The notes: a model not told the origin generated them from the letters alone. Positions 1 through 8,925 are shown, counted from the first letter of the stretch. The stretch is DNA of 64,000 nucleotides from Pseudomonas sp. RIT288 (GCF_000631985.1 NZ_JFYN01000010.1:52577-116576), one strand, 5' to 3'. Numbers and translations are program-made.

Positions 1-582
1 TTCACCGTTGTCCCAGAACTGCACACCGGGGTCGACCATGAACAGGTTGCGACTGCCAAAGTTTTTCGCGTAGGCCATGGCGGCCTCATCGGTGGTGCAT
101 GGCCCGTCGATGATCCCGATAGCCCGTAGCTTTTGCGCCAGACTATCCATGGCCGTGGCCACTGCTTGCGTAGCCGAATGGCCGGGGGCGATCAGCAATC
201 GCGGCTGTGCGTTGAACAGACTTTTGCCATCGAGCAACGCCTGCAGGCCAGTACGTTGACCGGACTCCAAAACACCGCCAATGATGGCCGAGGTCTGCAG
301 CGCCGGGTCGTCCATCTTCGGCACACCGATGGCGACGATCACCGCCTTGGCCTTGGCGTAAATCGCCCTGCAGGCCTTGGTGATCGCTGAATCGGCGCCG
401 AACGCTGCAATGGCTTCACGTTCGGTGGTGATCAGCTTGAGTTCGCCGGCCTTGGCCGTACCGCCACCCACCAAGCCAGGGCTGAAGGTGTCGCACAGGC
501 CGATGATCGACGAGGACGGCAGCGAGATAGTGCGTGCGCCGGTATCGACCGAGGTGGTCGTGACGCCGTGAAAGAAACTCAT
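1..582 (-). CDS. Contractile tail sheath protein (P2 gpFI-like), partial
   Basis: The reading frame is open from an ATG at 582 to the window edge, so the N-terminal 194 residues are seen and the rest lies to the left. It begins MSFFHGVTTT and continues with a glycine-rich segment and an IVAIGVPK stretch, as in P2 gpFI sheath proteins. The sheath polymerises around the tail tube and contracts on infection, so the phage should be a myovirus. It follows the fibre and fibre-chaperone genes as in P2, but two intrinsic terminators separate it from them, so it may need its own promoter or antitermination. Confidence 0.88.
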   Translation of the reverse strand, partial: MSFFHGVTTTSVDTGARTISLPSSSIIGLCDTFSPGLVGGGTAKAGELKLITTEREAIAAFGADSAITKACRAIYAKAKAVIVAIGVPKMDDPALQTSAIIGGVLESGQRTGLQALLDGKSLFNAQPRLLIAPGHSATQAVATAMDSLAQKLRAIGIIDGPCTTDEAAMAYAKNFGSRNLFMVDPGVQFWDNGE

Positions 583-603
583 AAGGCTCGTTCTCCAAAA
601 ACG

Positions 604-626
604 AAAAAGCCCCGCATAAGCGAGGC
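604..626 (-). terminator. Intrinsic terminator between the fibre chaperone and sheath genes
   Basis: On the minus strand a 7-bp stem (609-615 with 620-626, one G-T pair, loop of 4) is followed by five T. It lies only about 20 bp before the sheath start codon. Confidence 0.6.
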
Positions 627-662
627 TGTGAAGGGGGTTCGTGTTACGCGTAACGGAAAAGA

Positions 663-688
663 AAACGCCCCGTCAGTGCGGGGCGTTT
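663..688 (-). terminator. Strong intrinsic terminator after the tail-fibre chaperone gene
   Basis: A perfect 10-bp stem (663-672 with 679-688, loop of 6) overlaps the stop codon of the chaperone gene and is followed on the minus strand by TTTTC. It ends the fibre/chaperone message. Confidence 0.7.
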
Positions 689-1133
689 ATTGAGGCGGCT
701 CGGTCAACCACTGCGGCGCAATCGGTCGATGCTCGGCGAATGGGAATTGCGAACCTTGCGGCCAGTCGCGCAACTGGCGGCGGTAAGCCTGCAGCTCTGC
801 GTACTGCTCAGCGGTGATCGAGGTCACACCGCCCTCCTCGATCTCGTCGCGGTGCCGGGAGACCAACGGATCGGTCAAAGCCAACTGCGCATCGCGCCAG
901 GCGCGCTCACCCGCCGCCAGTTCCTCAGCATCGAGCGGCGGCGGATCAATCAGCACTGGTTGACCGTTGGGCCGAGACGACATTTTTTTAGGGCTAACCG
1001 CCAACTCGTCCAGCAGCGACTGCCAAACACTTTCCGACACCTCGACAACGTCCGGCGGCATGTTCGCGCCATGAATCTCTGCGCGATAAGCCCCGCACAC
1101 GGACGGACTGAAAAACACGGTTTTGCTCATCAT
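687..1133 (-). CDS. Phage tail fibre assembly chaperone
   Basis: The protein has about 148 residues. The C-terminal part has the layout of the phage tail assembly chaperone family: a WRDAQL segment, then TD..VSRHRDEIEEGG, an ITAEQYAEL segment, YRRQLRDWP, and a closing RPIAPQWL. Such proteins help fibre proteins fold and trimerise and are encoded directly after the fibre gene, as here. The start ATG at 1133 overlaps the fibre stop by one base (TGATG), which suggests translational coupling; a second ATG follows at once. A longer reading frame extends upstream, but it would lie inside the fibre gene and is not used. Confidence 0.8.
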   Translation of the reverse strand: MMSKTVFFSPSVCGAYRAEIHGANMPPDVVEVSESVWQSLLDELAVSPKKMSSRPNGQPVLIDPPPLDAEELAAGERAWRDAQLALTDPLVSRHRDEIEEGGVTSITAEQYAELQAYRRQLRDWPQGSQFPFAEHRPIAPQWLTEPPQ

Positions 1134-3109
1134 CAATTTCCTACTGCTCGCCATTGAACCGACCAGAGCGCCTGGGCAGTACCCGCCGCATTTTGCACGC
1201 GCAACGTACAGCCGGACGCACCCAGTCCCGCCCCCATGAGCGCGTGCATCAAACACATTGACCCGACGTGCGTGAGCGTGATGTTGCGCGGCGCGTTAGG
1301 GAACGGAATAGGGAAAGTAACGTAGACGTAACCGTTCGCGTCCGTTACGCCTGTACCCCATTGCTCAATCGCACCGGATGGCAATCGTTGGTAACCACTA
1401 TTCCCAAAAGAGCTGCCGAACTCAGGCGCATATTTCAAAGCGGACATACCGTTCTCAACAACCCACTGCCCATTGCCTGCGGTGATCACGATGGTGGACA
1501 GGGACTGAAGGGGCACAGAGGTCATGGAACTAACAGACAGCGCGGAAATAACGTCTGTACCCTGCCGGACAATGTTGACCACGCCCGGCGTCGTGTTGAA
1601 CAGGAAAAAATTGGTGCCGGTGGGTACAGAACTAACAGGCGGCAGGGTCAATGTCCCCGATGCAGAAAGCACAATACGCTGGCCAGCAGCCGCGACACTC
1701 AATGTCGCCGGCAGCGCTGCAATATCGAAACGCCCAGAGAAATTACCCATTGCCCGCTGCACAAACTCAGTAGTCGCCAATGACTTGCCGTTATCGAATT
1801 GCGGCTGCGTCTCCCAATGCGCCCCCCGCAAAATCGGCGAATACTTCAGCGCGCCATCGCCCCCTTCCAGCGCCCAGCCTTGACCGTTATTCAAGCGCCG
1901 GAAGGCCGAGATTGTCGATTGAGGCTGAGTAAACGGCCCCAACGCGCCGTTGATCGCAATCAGAGACTGCCCGGCCTTCGCCTTGAAGGTCGCACCATTC
2001 AAGCCCGCGAGAACCGTTACGACCGCCCCCTGAGGAACAGCGCTCGCATCCGGCAGGGTGACAGTCGAACCCGACCCGCCGGGCGCGACCAAGCGCCCAA
2101 CATCAGCCGGCGACAAATCAACGCTCCCGGGATAGGTCACCAGATCCGCATAACTCCCCTGCGCTCGCTGGGCAAACTCGGTCGTCGCAAGCGACTTACT
2201 GTTATCGAACAGCGCCGGCGTCGGGGCTGTCGGGTTGCCAGCGAAACTCGGCGAAAACAACCGGGCAAACCCGTCTGTAATGTCCTTGAACGTCAGCGCA
2301 GTAGTTCCTACAACAATCGGGGCATCTGTCACCAGTTGCCAAATCGTATCAGCCTGCGTCGAGCCGGCTTCGACCGCCACTGTCAGGTTGGGCGTTATCT
2401 TGGCATTGCTATCGGCATCCTTGGCCCGCACCCAAGAACCCACGGCCACGACATATGGCCCGTTATCCTTGGCGGCCGCCTGATTTTTTACCAGCACCCG
2501 ATCACCGACCGCGAGCGCTACACCGTCAATCGTCTGTAGACCGACCAGACTGATGTTGGCGGTGGTAGCAGCGCGCACCGACTGCTTGATGTCGAGCTTG
2601 CTAAGCTCGTCCAGAATGCGCGAATCGACGTATTCACGCGTCGCCAGCACCACCGCCGGGTCGATCTTGAGGGTGATGTTCCCGGTACTGGATACCACAA
2701 AATTCATCCGCACCACTTGCGTGCGGCCGGAGCCTTGCGACAGCAGCGGCTTGAAGCTCGGCGCACAGTTGGCCACCGCCACCAGATCCCCGTCCGCGTC
2801 GTAAAGGCCGATTTCGCGAATCCATTTACCGCCCTCATCGGCCGGAATGATTTGCTCGGCGATGATCACCGCCGGGTTGACCGGGTCAACGCGAAGTTGA
2901 TTTAACGGCTTGCGGCGCCACTCGCTGAGCAGCTTGGTCTGAGTGGCCGCCGGCACTGGGTTGGGCGGGTCGGCCAACCCTCCCGGGTTGGCATCGCCGA
3001 CCCCCATTTCGGTGATTCTCCAGGCAACGCCGAGCGCGTCGGCGTTCGCCTGTTTGGCCATCCCCACGTTCGTGAGGATCGCGAAAAACTGCGAATTCGC
3101 ATCAATCAT
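1133..3109 (-). CDS. Tail fibre protein (P2 gpH-type)
   Basis: The protein has 658 residues. The N-terminal 150 residues match the tail-collar fibre module of P2-type phages (MIDANSQFFAILTN start, WRITEMGVGDANP, EIGLYDADGDL). The middle holds degenerate repeats with FDNSKSLATTEFAQRA-like units near residues 300 and 440 that place the shaft segments. The C-terminal 80 residues (G.QRLPSGAIEQWG...VTFPIPFPNAPRNI) form a receptor-binding tip module that is exchanged among Pseudomonas prophages. The start overlaps the end of the gpI gene by 8 bp. This protein should set host range. Confidence 0.88.
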   Translation of the reverse strand: MIDANSQFFAILTNVGMAKQANADALGVAWRITEMGVGDANPGGLADPPNPVPAATQTKLLSEWRRKPLNQLRVDPVNPAVIIAEQIIPADEGGKWIREIGLYDADGDLVAVANCAPSFKPLLSQGSGRTQVVRMNFVVSSTGNITLKIDPAVVLATREYVDSRILDELSKLDIKQSVRAATTANISLVGLQTIDGVALAVGDRVLVKNQAAAKDNGPYVVAVGSWVRAKDADSNAKITPNLTVAVEAGSTQADTIWQLVTDAPIVVGTTALTFKDITDGFARLFSPSFAGNPTAPTPALFDNSKSLATTEFAQRAQGSYADLVTYPGSVDLSPADVGRLVAPGGSGSTVTLPDASAVPQGAVVTVLAGLNGATFKAKAGQSLIAINGALGPFTQPQSTISAFRRLNNGQGWALEGGDGALKYSPILRGAHWETQPQFDNGKSLATTEFVQRAMGNFSGRFDIAALPATLSVAAAGQRIVLSASGTLTLPPVSSVPTGTNFFLFNTTPGVVNIVRQGTDVISALSVSSMTSVPLQSLSTIVITAGNGQWVVENGMSALKYAPEFGSSFGNSGYQRLPSGAIEQWGTGVTDANGYVYVTFPIPFPNAPRNITLTHVGSMCLMHALMGAGLGASGCTLRVQNAAGTAQALWSVQWRAVGN

Positions 3110-3710
3110 GATAAACGTCCAGAGTGTCTATGGTGTGTTCGCGGCCGACCACGCCAATGCTGCCGGTGACCTCAATGTCACGCATGACGGGCGGGTAAAC
3201 GTCGATTTCGTCGCCGTCGTAGAGGGACACGGCGATGTCTAAATTGCCTTGGGTTTCCAGGCTGATGGCCAACCCGGTAAGTTGTCGGCTGACGGGCTTG
3301 GCGTCGTCGATCAAGCGTTCAAGTTCGAGATACATTTCCTCGGTGATGCCGGTGTCCAGCACCCCCACCTTCAGCGCGAAGGTGCCGGGTATGCCCTGCG
3401 GAACGGTGTTGAACCATTCAACGATCTCGATCAGGTAGCCCAGCGGCTCGACCACTCGGCGTATAGCGCCGATGGTGCCCTTGTGCTTGTGAATGAAGAA
3501 CGAAGCCTTGATGGCGGCACGCTTGACCGACTCCGACCACGAAGGATCCCAGCGGTCGACCGACCAGGCCCAGGCCAGATGCGGTAGCAGGTGTACCGGG
3601 CAGGTGTCGGGGTTGTACAAGGTGCGCAACGGAATCAGCGTGGTTTCGGCGAACGTTGCCTCGATACCCCGTTCCAGGGGAGTGCTGTTGAGCGGCAAGA
3701 GACTGCGCAT
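3102..3710 (-). CDS. Baseplate/tail protein I (P2 gpI-like)
   Basis: The protein has 202 residues, normal for the family. It carries the gpI hallmarks: an N-terminal LLPLNSTPLERGIEAT segment, LPHLAWAWSVDRWD near residue 45, and an HKHKGTIGAIRRVVEPLGY motif near residue 75. gpI forms part of the baseplate where the fibres attach. It lies 1 bp after the gpJ stop and overlaps the fibre gene, as expected for a tightly packed tail operon. Confidence 0.9.
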   Translation of the reverse strand: MRSLLPLNSTPLERGIEATFAETTLIPLRTLYNPDTCPVHLLPHLAWAWSVDRWDPSWSESVKRAAIKASFFIHKHKGTIGAIRRVVEPLGYLIEIVEWFNTVPQGIPGTFALKVGVLDTGITEEMYLELERLIDDAKPVSRQLTGLAISLETQGNLDIAVSLYDGDEIDVYPPVMRDIEVTGSIGVVGREHTIDTLDVYHD

Positions 3711-3711
3711 A

Positions 3712-4596
3712 TCAACCTCCCAGCACGACGGAATAACCGGTGCAGTACGCCGCCTGCGCCTTGGTCGGTTTGAGATCCAGCCAGTCCGTCAGCTCCACGC
3801 GGGCCACGCCGGCAACGTGCAGCTGCGCATCGACGCCAGAGCGCGCCACTTCGAGGCCCAGCCGGCGGCGTGGATTGATCCAGGCCTCAAGCCGCTTGAT
3901 CGCCTCGGCAAGCGCGGCGTCGTTCTCCGGGCCAGCACCTTTCATGTGCAGCACGGCGTCGACGCGGTAGCGCAGGATCTGCGCACCGCGCACCGTGACG
4001 CGGTCCCCCACCGGGCGCACGTCGTCGTCATTCACCGCCGTGGCAACCAGCTTCAACAGTTCAGGACTGGCCGTGCCGTCACCTTCAAGGCCCAACACCG
4101 TGACATCCACACAGGCCGGTGACGGGCTTTCCGCCGTTGCATCTGCCACCAGCGCTGATGCATTGCGCGCATGCAGGATGTAACTGTTACGCGGCCCTGC
4201 CGTGGTCAGTCCCTCATAGGCCAATTGCACGCGCTCGCGCAGAGCGTCGTGTGATTCCATCACCGCCTCGACCGGTGGTACCGCCAGCGGATCGGCAGGT
4301 TGAATCACCAGGCGCTTGAGATTGACGTTAGCCGCAAGGTGCTCCAGATCGGCGCCCGTCGCATAGGCCAGGAGTTGCGATTTGGCCGCGTCGTTGACCC
4401 GTGCCCGGTTGCCGAGCTTGATGTAGCTGGCGACCTCCAACAGCTTGGTCACCGGATCACTTTCCAGAGAGGCCGTCCAGTTCCCACCCATGTGGCCGCG
4501 AAACACGTCGAGTGCCTCGCCATACACTTCTTCAAAATCCAGCGGTTCCAGCACGTCCGGTGCCGGCAGCTCCGACAGATCCACCAGGGTACTCAT
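3712..4596 (-). CDS. Baseplate assembly protein J (P2 gpJ-like)
   Basis: From the ATG at 4596 the protein has 294 residues, close to P2 gpJ. It starts MSTLVDLSELPAPDVLEPLDFE and contains the gpJ core LLEVASYIKLGNRARVNDAAKSQLLAYATGADLEHLA, written here only to place it near residues 55-95. It forms the baseplate wedge with gpW and gpI. The start overlaps the gpW stop codon (ATGA), which supports this start over a longer upstream reading that would run through gpW. Confidence 0.9.
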   Translation of the reverse strand: MSTLVDLSELPAPDVLEPLDFEEVYGEALDVFRGHMGGNWTASLESDPVTKLLEVASYIKLGNRARVNDAAKSQLLAYATGADLEHLAANVNLKRLVIQPADPLAVPPVEAVMESHDALRERVQLAYEGLTTAGPRNSYILHARNASALVADATAESPSPACVDVTVLGLEGDGTASPELLKLVATAVNDDDVRPVGDRVTVRGAQILRYRVDAVLHMKGAGPENDAALAEAIKRLEAWINPRRRLGLEVARSGVDAQLHVAGVARVELTDWLDLKPTKAQAAYCTGYSVVLGG

Positions 4597-4919
4597 ACCC
4601 ACACCTCCAACGTGCCGCGCACACCGAGGTATTCGCCGCTGACTTGTATGTTGATTTTGCCGCCCAGCACGGACAGCACACGCACCCGTTCCAGCTTCAA
4701 CCGTGGCTCCCACCGACCCAGCGCCCGGGCGGCTTCAGCCTGGACGGCGCTTTTCCAGCCCTCGTTGACAGGCAGGTCAACCATGCGCCGCAGCTTGCTG
4801 CCGTACTCCGGACGTTCACGGCGGCTCACCAATGGCGTGCCGAGGATGTCCCCGATGGACTGGCGTAAATGCTCAATGCCGGAGATGGGTTGCCCGGTGT
4901 GGCGATCCATTCCGATCAT
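4593..4919 (-). CDS. Baseplate wedge protein W (P2 gpW / T4 gp25 family)
   Basis: The protein has 108 residues. It has the GPW_gp25 family pattern: GMDRHTG at the N-terminus, a HLRQSIGDIL helix, the LGTPLVSRRERPEYGS motif, and a C-terminal beta part. A GGAG ribosome binding site lies 8 bases before the ATG at 4919. The family initiates wedge assembly and sheath attachment in contractile tails. It is coupled to gpJ by an ATGA overlap. Confidence 0.9.
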   Translation of the reverse strand: MIGMDRHTGQPISGIEHLRQSIGDILGTPLVSRRERPEYGSKLRRMVDLPVNEGWKSAVQAEAARALGRWEPRLKLERVRVLSVLGGKINIQVSGEYLGVRGTLEVWV

Positions 4920-4924
4920 CGGGT

Positions 4925-5155
4925 TTACTCCTTGAGTTGCTCGAACTCGGCATGGGCTTTAAGCGTTCTTAACGCCACATCGTCGGCGCTATCGACCGTG
5001 ACTTTGTTCTTCGCCACGGCGAGCGTGCGGCCGTCCGGCAGGACAACCGTGCGCGAGGTGTAGTGCTTGTCGCGAAAGGTCACGGTCATGGGCATCAGCA
5101 CTGGGCTGATGGGAGTGGACTCAGACGCAGTCGTTTCATCTTGGTGTTTGGCCAT
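4925..5155 (-). CDS. Small phage protein between baseplate genes V and W
   Basis: The protein has 76 residues from the ATG at 5155 (MAKHQDETT). The ATG follows a GGAG with 5-base spacing. A reading from 5170 is unlikely because it would start inside the upstream terminator. The sequence is hydrophilic with a predicted beta part (MTVTFRDKHYTSRTVVLPDG) and no recognised motif. Its place in the baseplate cluster suggests a structural or assembly role, but the function is unknown. Confidence 0.6.
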   Translation of the reverse strand: MAKHQDETTASESTPISPVLMPMTVTFRDKHYTSRTVVLPDGRTLAVAKNKVTVDSADDVALRTLKAHAEFEQLKE

Positions 5156-5171
5156 GGGAACTCCAGGCATG

Positions 5172-5194
5172 AAAAAGCCCGCACGCGGCGGGCT
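5172..5194 (-). terminator. Intrinsic terminator after gpV
   Basis: A 7-bp GC-rich stem (5176-5182 with 5188-5194) is followed on the minus strand by TTTTT. It lies between gpV and the small protein gene. It would cut the late message unless the antitermination complex reads through it. Confidence 0.65.
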
Positions 5195-5208
5195 GAGTAA
5201 ATGTTGAG

Positions 5209-5796
5209 TTAGTGCTTGTGATGGTTGTCGCTTTGGCGGGCAGCCAGGATATCGGCATCGCTGGTGATGCTTTGGGTAGCGTGCAGCGGGCCGTCGATGT
5301 TGACCTGCCCTTTGATATTCACAACGCCCTCCAGATCGATCGTTCCGGACTTCACCACGATGGCATTGTCGGTGACTTCGGCCAGGGTTGATCCGACCTT
5401 GATCGTGACCGTACCGCTTGGCACGCTGACGGTGTAGCTACTCGTCTGCCAGTCGTAGACCAGAGATCCGCCATCGTCGAAACGCCAGACTTCAACGTGA
5501 TCGCGATTGTCCGGCGGCGCGCCGCCACTCCCATAAAGGCCGGGAATAAATGTGCCCTGCGCCACCTCGCCACTGGCACTGATCAGGGTGCCCTGCTCGT
5601 TGAGGCTCGGCGCCCGCCAGTGCCGCGCCTTGCCTGCGGCGATGCTGTGCCAGCGTACCCAGCCACTTACCCACTCACCGTCCGACACCCGGCACACCGG
5701 TGGTGACGCTGCGAGATCCACCGCCACGACATAGCAGTCCTTCACAAGCCCAGCGAGCATGCGGTCATGCTGGGCGCTCACATAGCCACCACTCAT
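5209..5796 (-). CDS. Baseplate spike protein V (P2 gpV-like)
   Basis: The protein has 195 residues. It has an N-terminal OB-fold part, a WRAPSLNEQGTLISASGE stretch and a FIPGLYGSGG motif typical of gpV, then a C-terminal beta-helix of short repeats (VNIKGQVNIDGPLHA). It ends in NHHKH, the His-x-His type metal site found at the tip of gpV spikes. The spike pierces the outer membrane. The start overlaps the preceding gene by 4 bp. Confidence 0.9.
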   Translation of the reverse strand: MSGGYVSAQHDRMLAGLVKDCYVVAVDLAASPPVCRVSDGEWVSGWVRWHSIAAGKARHWRAPSLNEQGTLISASGEVAQGTFIPGLYGSGGAPPDNRDHVEVWRFDDGGSLVYDWQTSSYTVSVPSGTVTIKVGSTLAEVTDNAIVVKSGTIDLEGVVNIKGQVNIDGPLHATQSITSDADILAARQSDNHHKH

Positions 5797-6332
5797 GCCA
5801 GACTCTCCGGCGCAAAGTACTTGTCCCGGTTGGCTGGCCCCGCATCAGGATCAACGCCTAACAGCAGCGTGCCCGGTGGCTGATCCGGCCATGGCCATTC
5901 GGCGTCACCGAGGTAGATCTGCTGTGTCCACTCCACGACCCAGACGGTATAGCCGTCCAGTTCGGGTTTGGTCCAGTCCTGCATGGCCTGAACGAACTCA
6001 GCCGGTTCGACCTCAACACCCCAGCACTGCATGCGCAGCAACGCGGCGAGGTGGCCCGCTAGGAACACCGCTTGTTGATGATGATCCGACTGAATCGGAT
6101 CGGTGATCACCCGTGCCTCGAACTTGCAGGCCAAGCCGGTTTCACCGGTTCCCGGATCGAGCCCCGGCTCCATCTCAGCCAATTCGATCAGTATCGCTGG
6201 CAGCGGTAAGCGATCCAAATCATCCGGCCACATGCACACCGCCTGCAGGCCCGGGAAGTGTTCCTGAATGCGCCGCTCGATGGCGTGATACAGCTGTTCA
6301 AGACTGAACGGCTCGTCGACTTGATCCGTCAC
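5793..6332 (-). CDS. Phage tail protein, probable tail terminator/completion type
   Basis: The protein has 179 residues from a GTG at 6332. It shows no motif that settles its function: an N-terminal helix (LEQLYHAIERRIQEHFPGL), a beta strand with PAILIELAEMEP, and a C-terminal part with VVEWTQQIYLGD. The size, the position between the connector genes and gpV, and the ILIEL...WTQQIYLG pattern resemble tail-end proteins of the Mu gp37-like group. That assignment is inference. Confidence 0.6.
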   Translation of the reverse strand: MTDQVDEPFSLEQLYHAIERRIQEHFPGLQAVCMWPDDLDRLPLPAILIELAEMEPGLDPGTGETGLACKFEARVITDPIQSDHHQQAVFLAGHLAALLRMQCWGVEVEPAEFVQAMQDWTKPELDGYTVWVVEWTQQIYLGDAEWPWPDQPPGTLLLGVDPDAGPANRDKYFAPESLA

Positions 6333-6333
6333 A

Positions 6334-6990
6334 TCACTTCCCCTTCAAGTGCTTCTGCACTTCGAAATTGAGTTCCTGCTGCAGGACATGCACCAGGTGT
6401 TCGTCAGCTTTGCGCACCCAGCTTTCGAAGTGTGGTCGGACCTGCTCCAGAGACACCTTGGCTTTAGCCAGCGGGAAGCGGTTGTCATGTTCGGCGATCC
6501 AGCCCGAACTCGCGCCGACCGCCCTGCTGACATCGCTGTCGGGATAATCGCTCGCCCTGAAGTGCTTGCTGCCGGTACGGATCCAGACGTCAGCGCTGTT
6601 GCCGTAGACCTTTTTGAAGAACGCACCTTGAAAGCGCCGGCCTGCCACTGAGACACCGGAGCGACTCTGCCGAGGCCGGCCGATGCGACTCGCCTCCATG
6701 GCATTGAGGCCGAACCACAGCTTGCCGCTGTTCGCTCCACCGCTGACCGGGTACGCTCGCAGGCGCTGCCGCACAGCAGCAACCGCAATCCGTTCCTGCC
6801 GCCCAACGGCGCGGGCGATTTGTGTGGCAAGCCAACGCAGGGTTTTGTTGATGGCTCTACGCTGAGCGTTGGCCGCTGCTTTTGGCAACACGGCGGCAAA
6901 GTCCTGAAATGCTTTCAGGTCTGCCGCCGAGGTCTGCAGCGAGATCATCCCGCCGCCGGCCGAGGATTTGAAGTGACTGCCAACGCTCAT
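6334..6990 (-). CDS. Minor tail protein Z-like (lambda gpZ family)
   Basis: The protein has 218 residues. The N-terminal half has AAANAQRRAINKTLRWLATQIARAVG and the LWFGLNAMEASRIG segment seen in prophage minor tail protein Z. gpZ helps join tail and head. The start ATG overlaps the stop of the preceding gene (ATGA). It is the last gene of lambda-type character before the P2-type baseplate genes begin, so the recombination joint between the two modules lies about here. Confidence 0.75.
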   Translation of the reverse strand: MSVGSHFKSSAGGGMISLQTSAADLKAFQDFAAVLPKAAANAQRRAINKTLRWLATQIARAVGRQERIAVAAVRQRLRAYPVSGGANSGKLWFGLNAMEASRIGRPRQSRSGVSVAGRRFQGAFFKKVYGNSADVWIRTGSKHFRASDYPDSDVSRAVGASSGWIAEHDNRFPLAKAKVSLEQVRPHFESWVRKADEHLVHVLQQELNFEVQKHLKGK

Positions 6991-7301
6991 GCTTTAGGCC
7001 TCAATAGCAATGCCACCCAGCCGGAGCCATCTGGCTCAAGTTTGACCAAGTCGTACTGGCCTCCCCCGTCTTGCTTTGCAAGATCAACGACCACCAGCTG
7101 TCCTGGCTCTAAACCTGCAGCATCGACGACGCGAATCTCAAATTGCGGCTCGCGCAACGCGGTGTTGATTCGCCCCATGCGCGGCTGCAACCAAGGCGCG
7201 GAAAAGAAACCGGCGATCTCTCGACCGCCGACCGTTGCCATATCGCCCAAGCCATCCAGAACCAAGGCATCCATGTCGTCGCTTAATTCGCGAAAGCCCA
7301 T
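6987..7301 (-). CDS. Head-tail joining protein (lambda FII-like)
   Basis: The protein has 104 residues from the ATG at 7301, which overlaps the preceding stop; a GTG one codon earlier is possible. It starts MGFRELSDDMDALVLDGLGD, and a beta-rich C-terminus follows, as in short head-tail attachment proteins of the lambda FII group. It lies in the right place, after the capsid gene. Confidence 0.7.
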   Translation of the reverse strand: MGFRELSDDMDALVLDGLGDMATVGGREIAGFFSAPWLQPRMGRINTALREPQFEIRVVDAAGLEPGQLVVVDLAKQDGGGQYDLVKLEPDGSGWVALLLRPKA

Positions 7302-7519
7302 CACTCACCTCCGCTGTTTTCGTCCTCATTGGCAACGTTCGACAGTTGGCGCAGCAGTTCTTGTGCTCGCGGATCCTTGAGCGGGGCGATGCGCCCCTCA
7401 GCGAGTAACGCTTCCTCGATTTCTTTATGTGGCGGACTGTATGGCTCGCCCTTTACGACAACGACGCGGCCATCCTGCACGCAACCATCAATCACCAGAA
7501 ACTCGGCTTTCTTGGCCAT
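7301..7519 (-). CDS. Small phage protein after the capsid gene
   Basis: The protein has 72 residues from the ATG at 7519, 1 base after the capsid stop; the GGTGG in the capsid end may serve as ribosome binding site. The N-terminus is beta-rich (AEFLVIDGCVQDGRVVVVKGE), and the middle reads PHKEIEEALLAEGRIAPL, as in the short proteins found between capsid and connector genes in lambda-type heads. A role in head completion is likely but not shown. Confidence 0.65.
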   Translation of the reverse strand: MAKKAEFLVIDGCVQDGRVVVVKGEPYSPPHKEIEEALLAEGRIAPLKDPRAQELLRQLSNVANEDENSGGE

Positions 7520-7520
7520 G

Positions 7521-8549
7521 TCACACCACCTTGGCGTAGATGAAGGCATCCGGTTCGAGCAGGCCAGCCAGTGCCGCACTCTGGAGCTTCAGCCAACGAG
7601 CGCTTGGCTCTTGGGTCACCCAGCTTTTCGGGAAGCGCGCCGCTTCGACCAAGCCGCTTTCCACGGCTTCTAGATCCTGGATCGCGCCATACAACATGGC
7701 GTTGCGCGTCGAAGTCGAACCGAGAATCAGGCCGCCAGCCGGAATCATCGGCTGTTCTTCTTCGTCGTCATCCAGGTACCACTCGTCATAGCCATAAAGG
7801 TCGACGCCGGGATCATTCAGATAGCCGAGGTACGTCACACCGTCGGGCAGCTCCTCGGGTTTGATTAGCCCCATATCCACACGGCGAGTATTGAGCTGTT
7901 TCATAACCGTTGCGTTCGACTGGAAGGCATCCAGTGCCTCACCGCTCATGGCGACGGTGTTGGCTGTACGTCCAGAGTCCTTGGCGATTTTGCGTTTCCA
8001 GCCACGCAGATTGGCAATAGGGTCACCGTCAGAACTGTTCCATTGCCCGCTGCCCAGGCTGATCTTGTGATCACTGGACATCAGGAAGTCGATGGTGTCA
8101 TCCACGCCTTCGCCGATCACGCGGACTTTGCCGGTGGTGAGGGCTTGAGCACACATCCACTCCTCACGGCGTACGATTTCATCGTCCAAGTCACGCAGAT
8201 CTTTGCCGAGCAACTGCCCTGCCCGCTCCAATGGAGTACGCGAAGAAAACGGGTTGTCACCAGCCGAACGTTTGAGTACCAACTCGGCAGTGGTTTCGCG
8301 CTTGGGTTGGATGTAAGGCGGGGTGTAGTTGCTGGTGGTGTAGCCCTCACGCAACGACACACTGCCAGGCAGACGCGGGTGAACAAAGGGGGCCATTTTT
8401 CGCTTGCCCTTGATAATGTCGATGTCGACCGTTTTGGTTGGAAACGTTACTGGGCTGCCACCGTTGAAAAACGTGTTCAACAAAAAACGGCGCGCAGTTG
8501 GCATCTGCTCAACCGCTTCGAGCATGGTGCGGGTATCAAAAATATCCAT
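7521..8549 (-). CDS. Major capsid protein (lambda gpE family)
   Basis: The protein has 342 residues, equal to lambda gpE in size (341). It begins MDIFDTRTMLEAVEQ and carries FFNGGSPVTFPTKTVDIDIIKGKRKMAPFV, with P-domain and E-loop features of the family, plus LPGSVSLREGYTT. It forms the icosahedral shell. The gene follows the decoration protein gene as in lambda. Confidence 0.92.
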   Translation of the reverse strand: MDIFDTRTMLEAVEQMPTARRFLLNTFFNGGSPVTFPTKTVDIDIIKGKRKMAPFVHPRLPGSVSLREGYTTSNYTPPYIQPKRETTAELVLKRSAGDNPFSSRTPLERAGQLLGKDLRDLDDEIVRREEWMCAQALTTGKVRVIGEGVDDTIDFLMSSDHKISLGSGQWNSSDGDPIANLRGWKRKIAKDSGRTANTVAMSGEALDAFQSNATVMKQLNTRRVDMGLIKPEELPDGVTYLGYLNDPGVDLYGYDEWYLDDDEEEQPMIPAGGLILGSTSTRNAMLYGAIQDLEAVESGLVEAARFPKSWVTQEPSARWLKLQSAALAGLLEPDAFIYAKVV

Positions 8550-8562
8550 TTAGAACTCCGAA

Positions 8563-8913
8563 TTAACGAACGAACAGGCTCAGGGCACGTAGCGCGGCTT
8601 TCGCCTGCACCAGGGTGAAGCCCTCGCCGAGAGTGAGTTGGTTGGCCAGCACTTCGCCGGTCAGGCGTATAGGCGCGATCTGGGCGCCTTTGGTCGAATC
8701 GGTGGGCTGATCGAGGATTGCCACTGGCGTCTCGGAGCCATCAGTTGCTGCCGCTTTGGCCAGGACAAACTCACCACTGGTTTTGACCTGACCGAGGACG
8801 GCGCCACGGTTGAGTTTTTGTCCGGAAGCAATCACGACGGTATCGATGATCACCGGAAAGGCGCCCGCCGACAGTTGGTCGGGGACGTAGGTTTGGCGTT
8901 CAGGATTACTCAT
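8563..8913 (-). CDS. Head decoration protein (lambda gpD-like)
   Basis: The protein has 116 residues from the ATG at 8913 (MSNPERQTYVPDQL), which has GGAG at good spacing; an earlier in-frame start would lie too close to the protease stop. The beta-rich body with RGAVLGQV, PVAILDQPTD and IRLTGEVLANQLTL fits the gpD family. gpD trimers lock the expanded capsid. Order protease, gpD, gpE is the lambda order. Confidence 0.88.
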   Translation of the reverse strand: MSNPERQTYVPDQLSAGAFPVIIDTVVIASGQKLNRGAVLGQVKTSGEFVLAKAAATDGSETPVAILDQPTDSTKGAQIAPIRLTGEVLANQLTLGEGFTLVQAKAALRALSLFVR

Positions 8914-8925
8914 GAGGATCTCCAA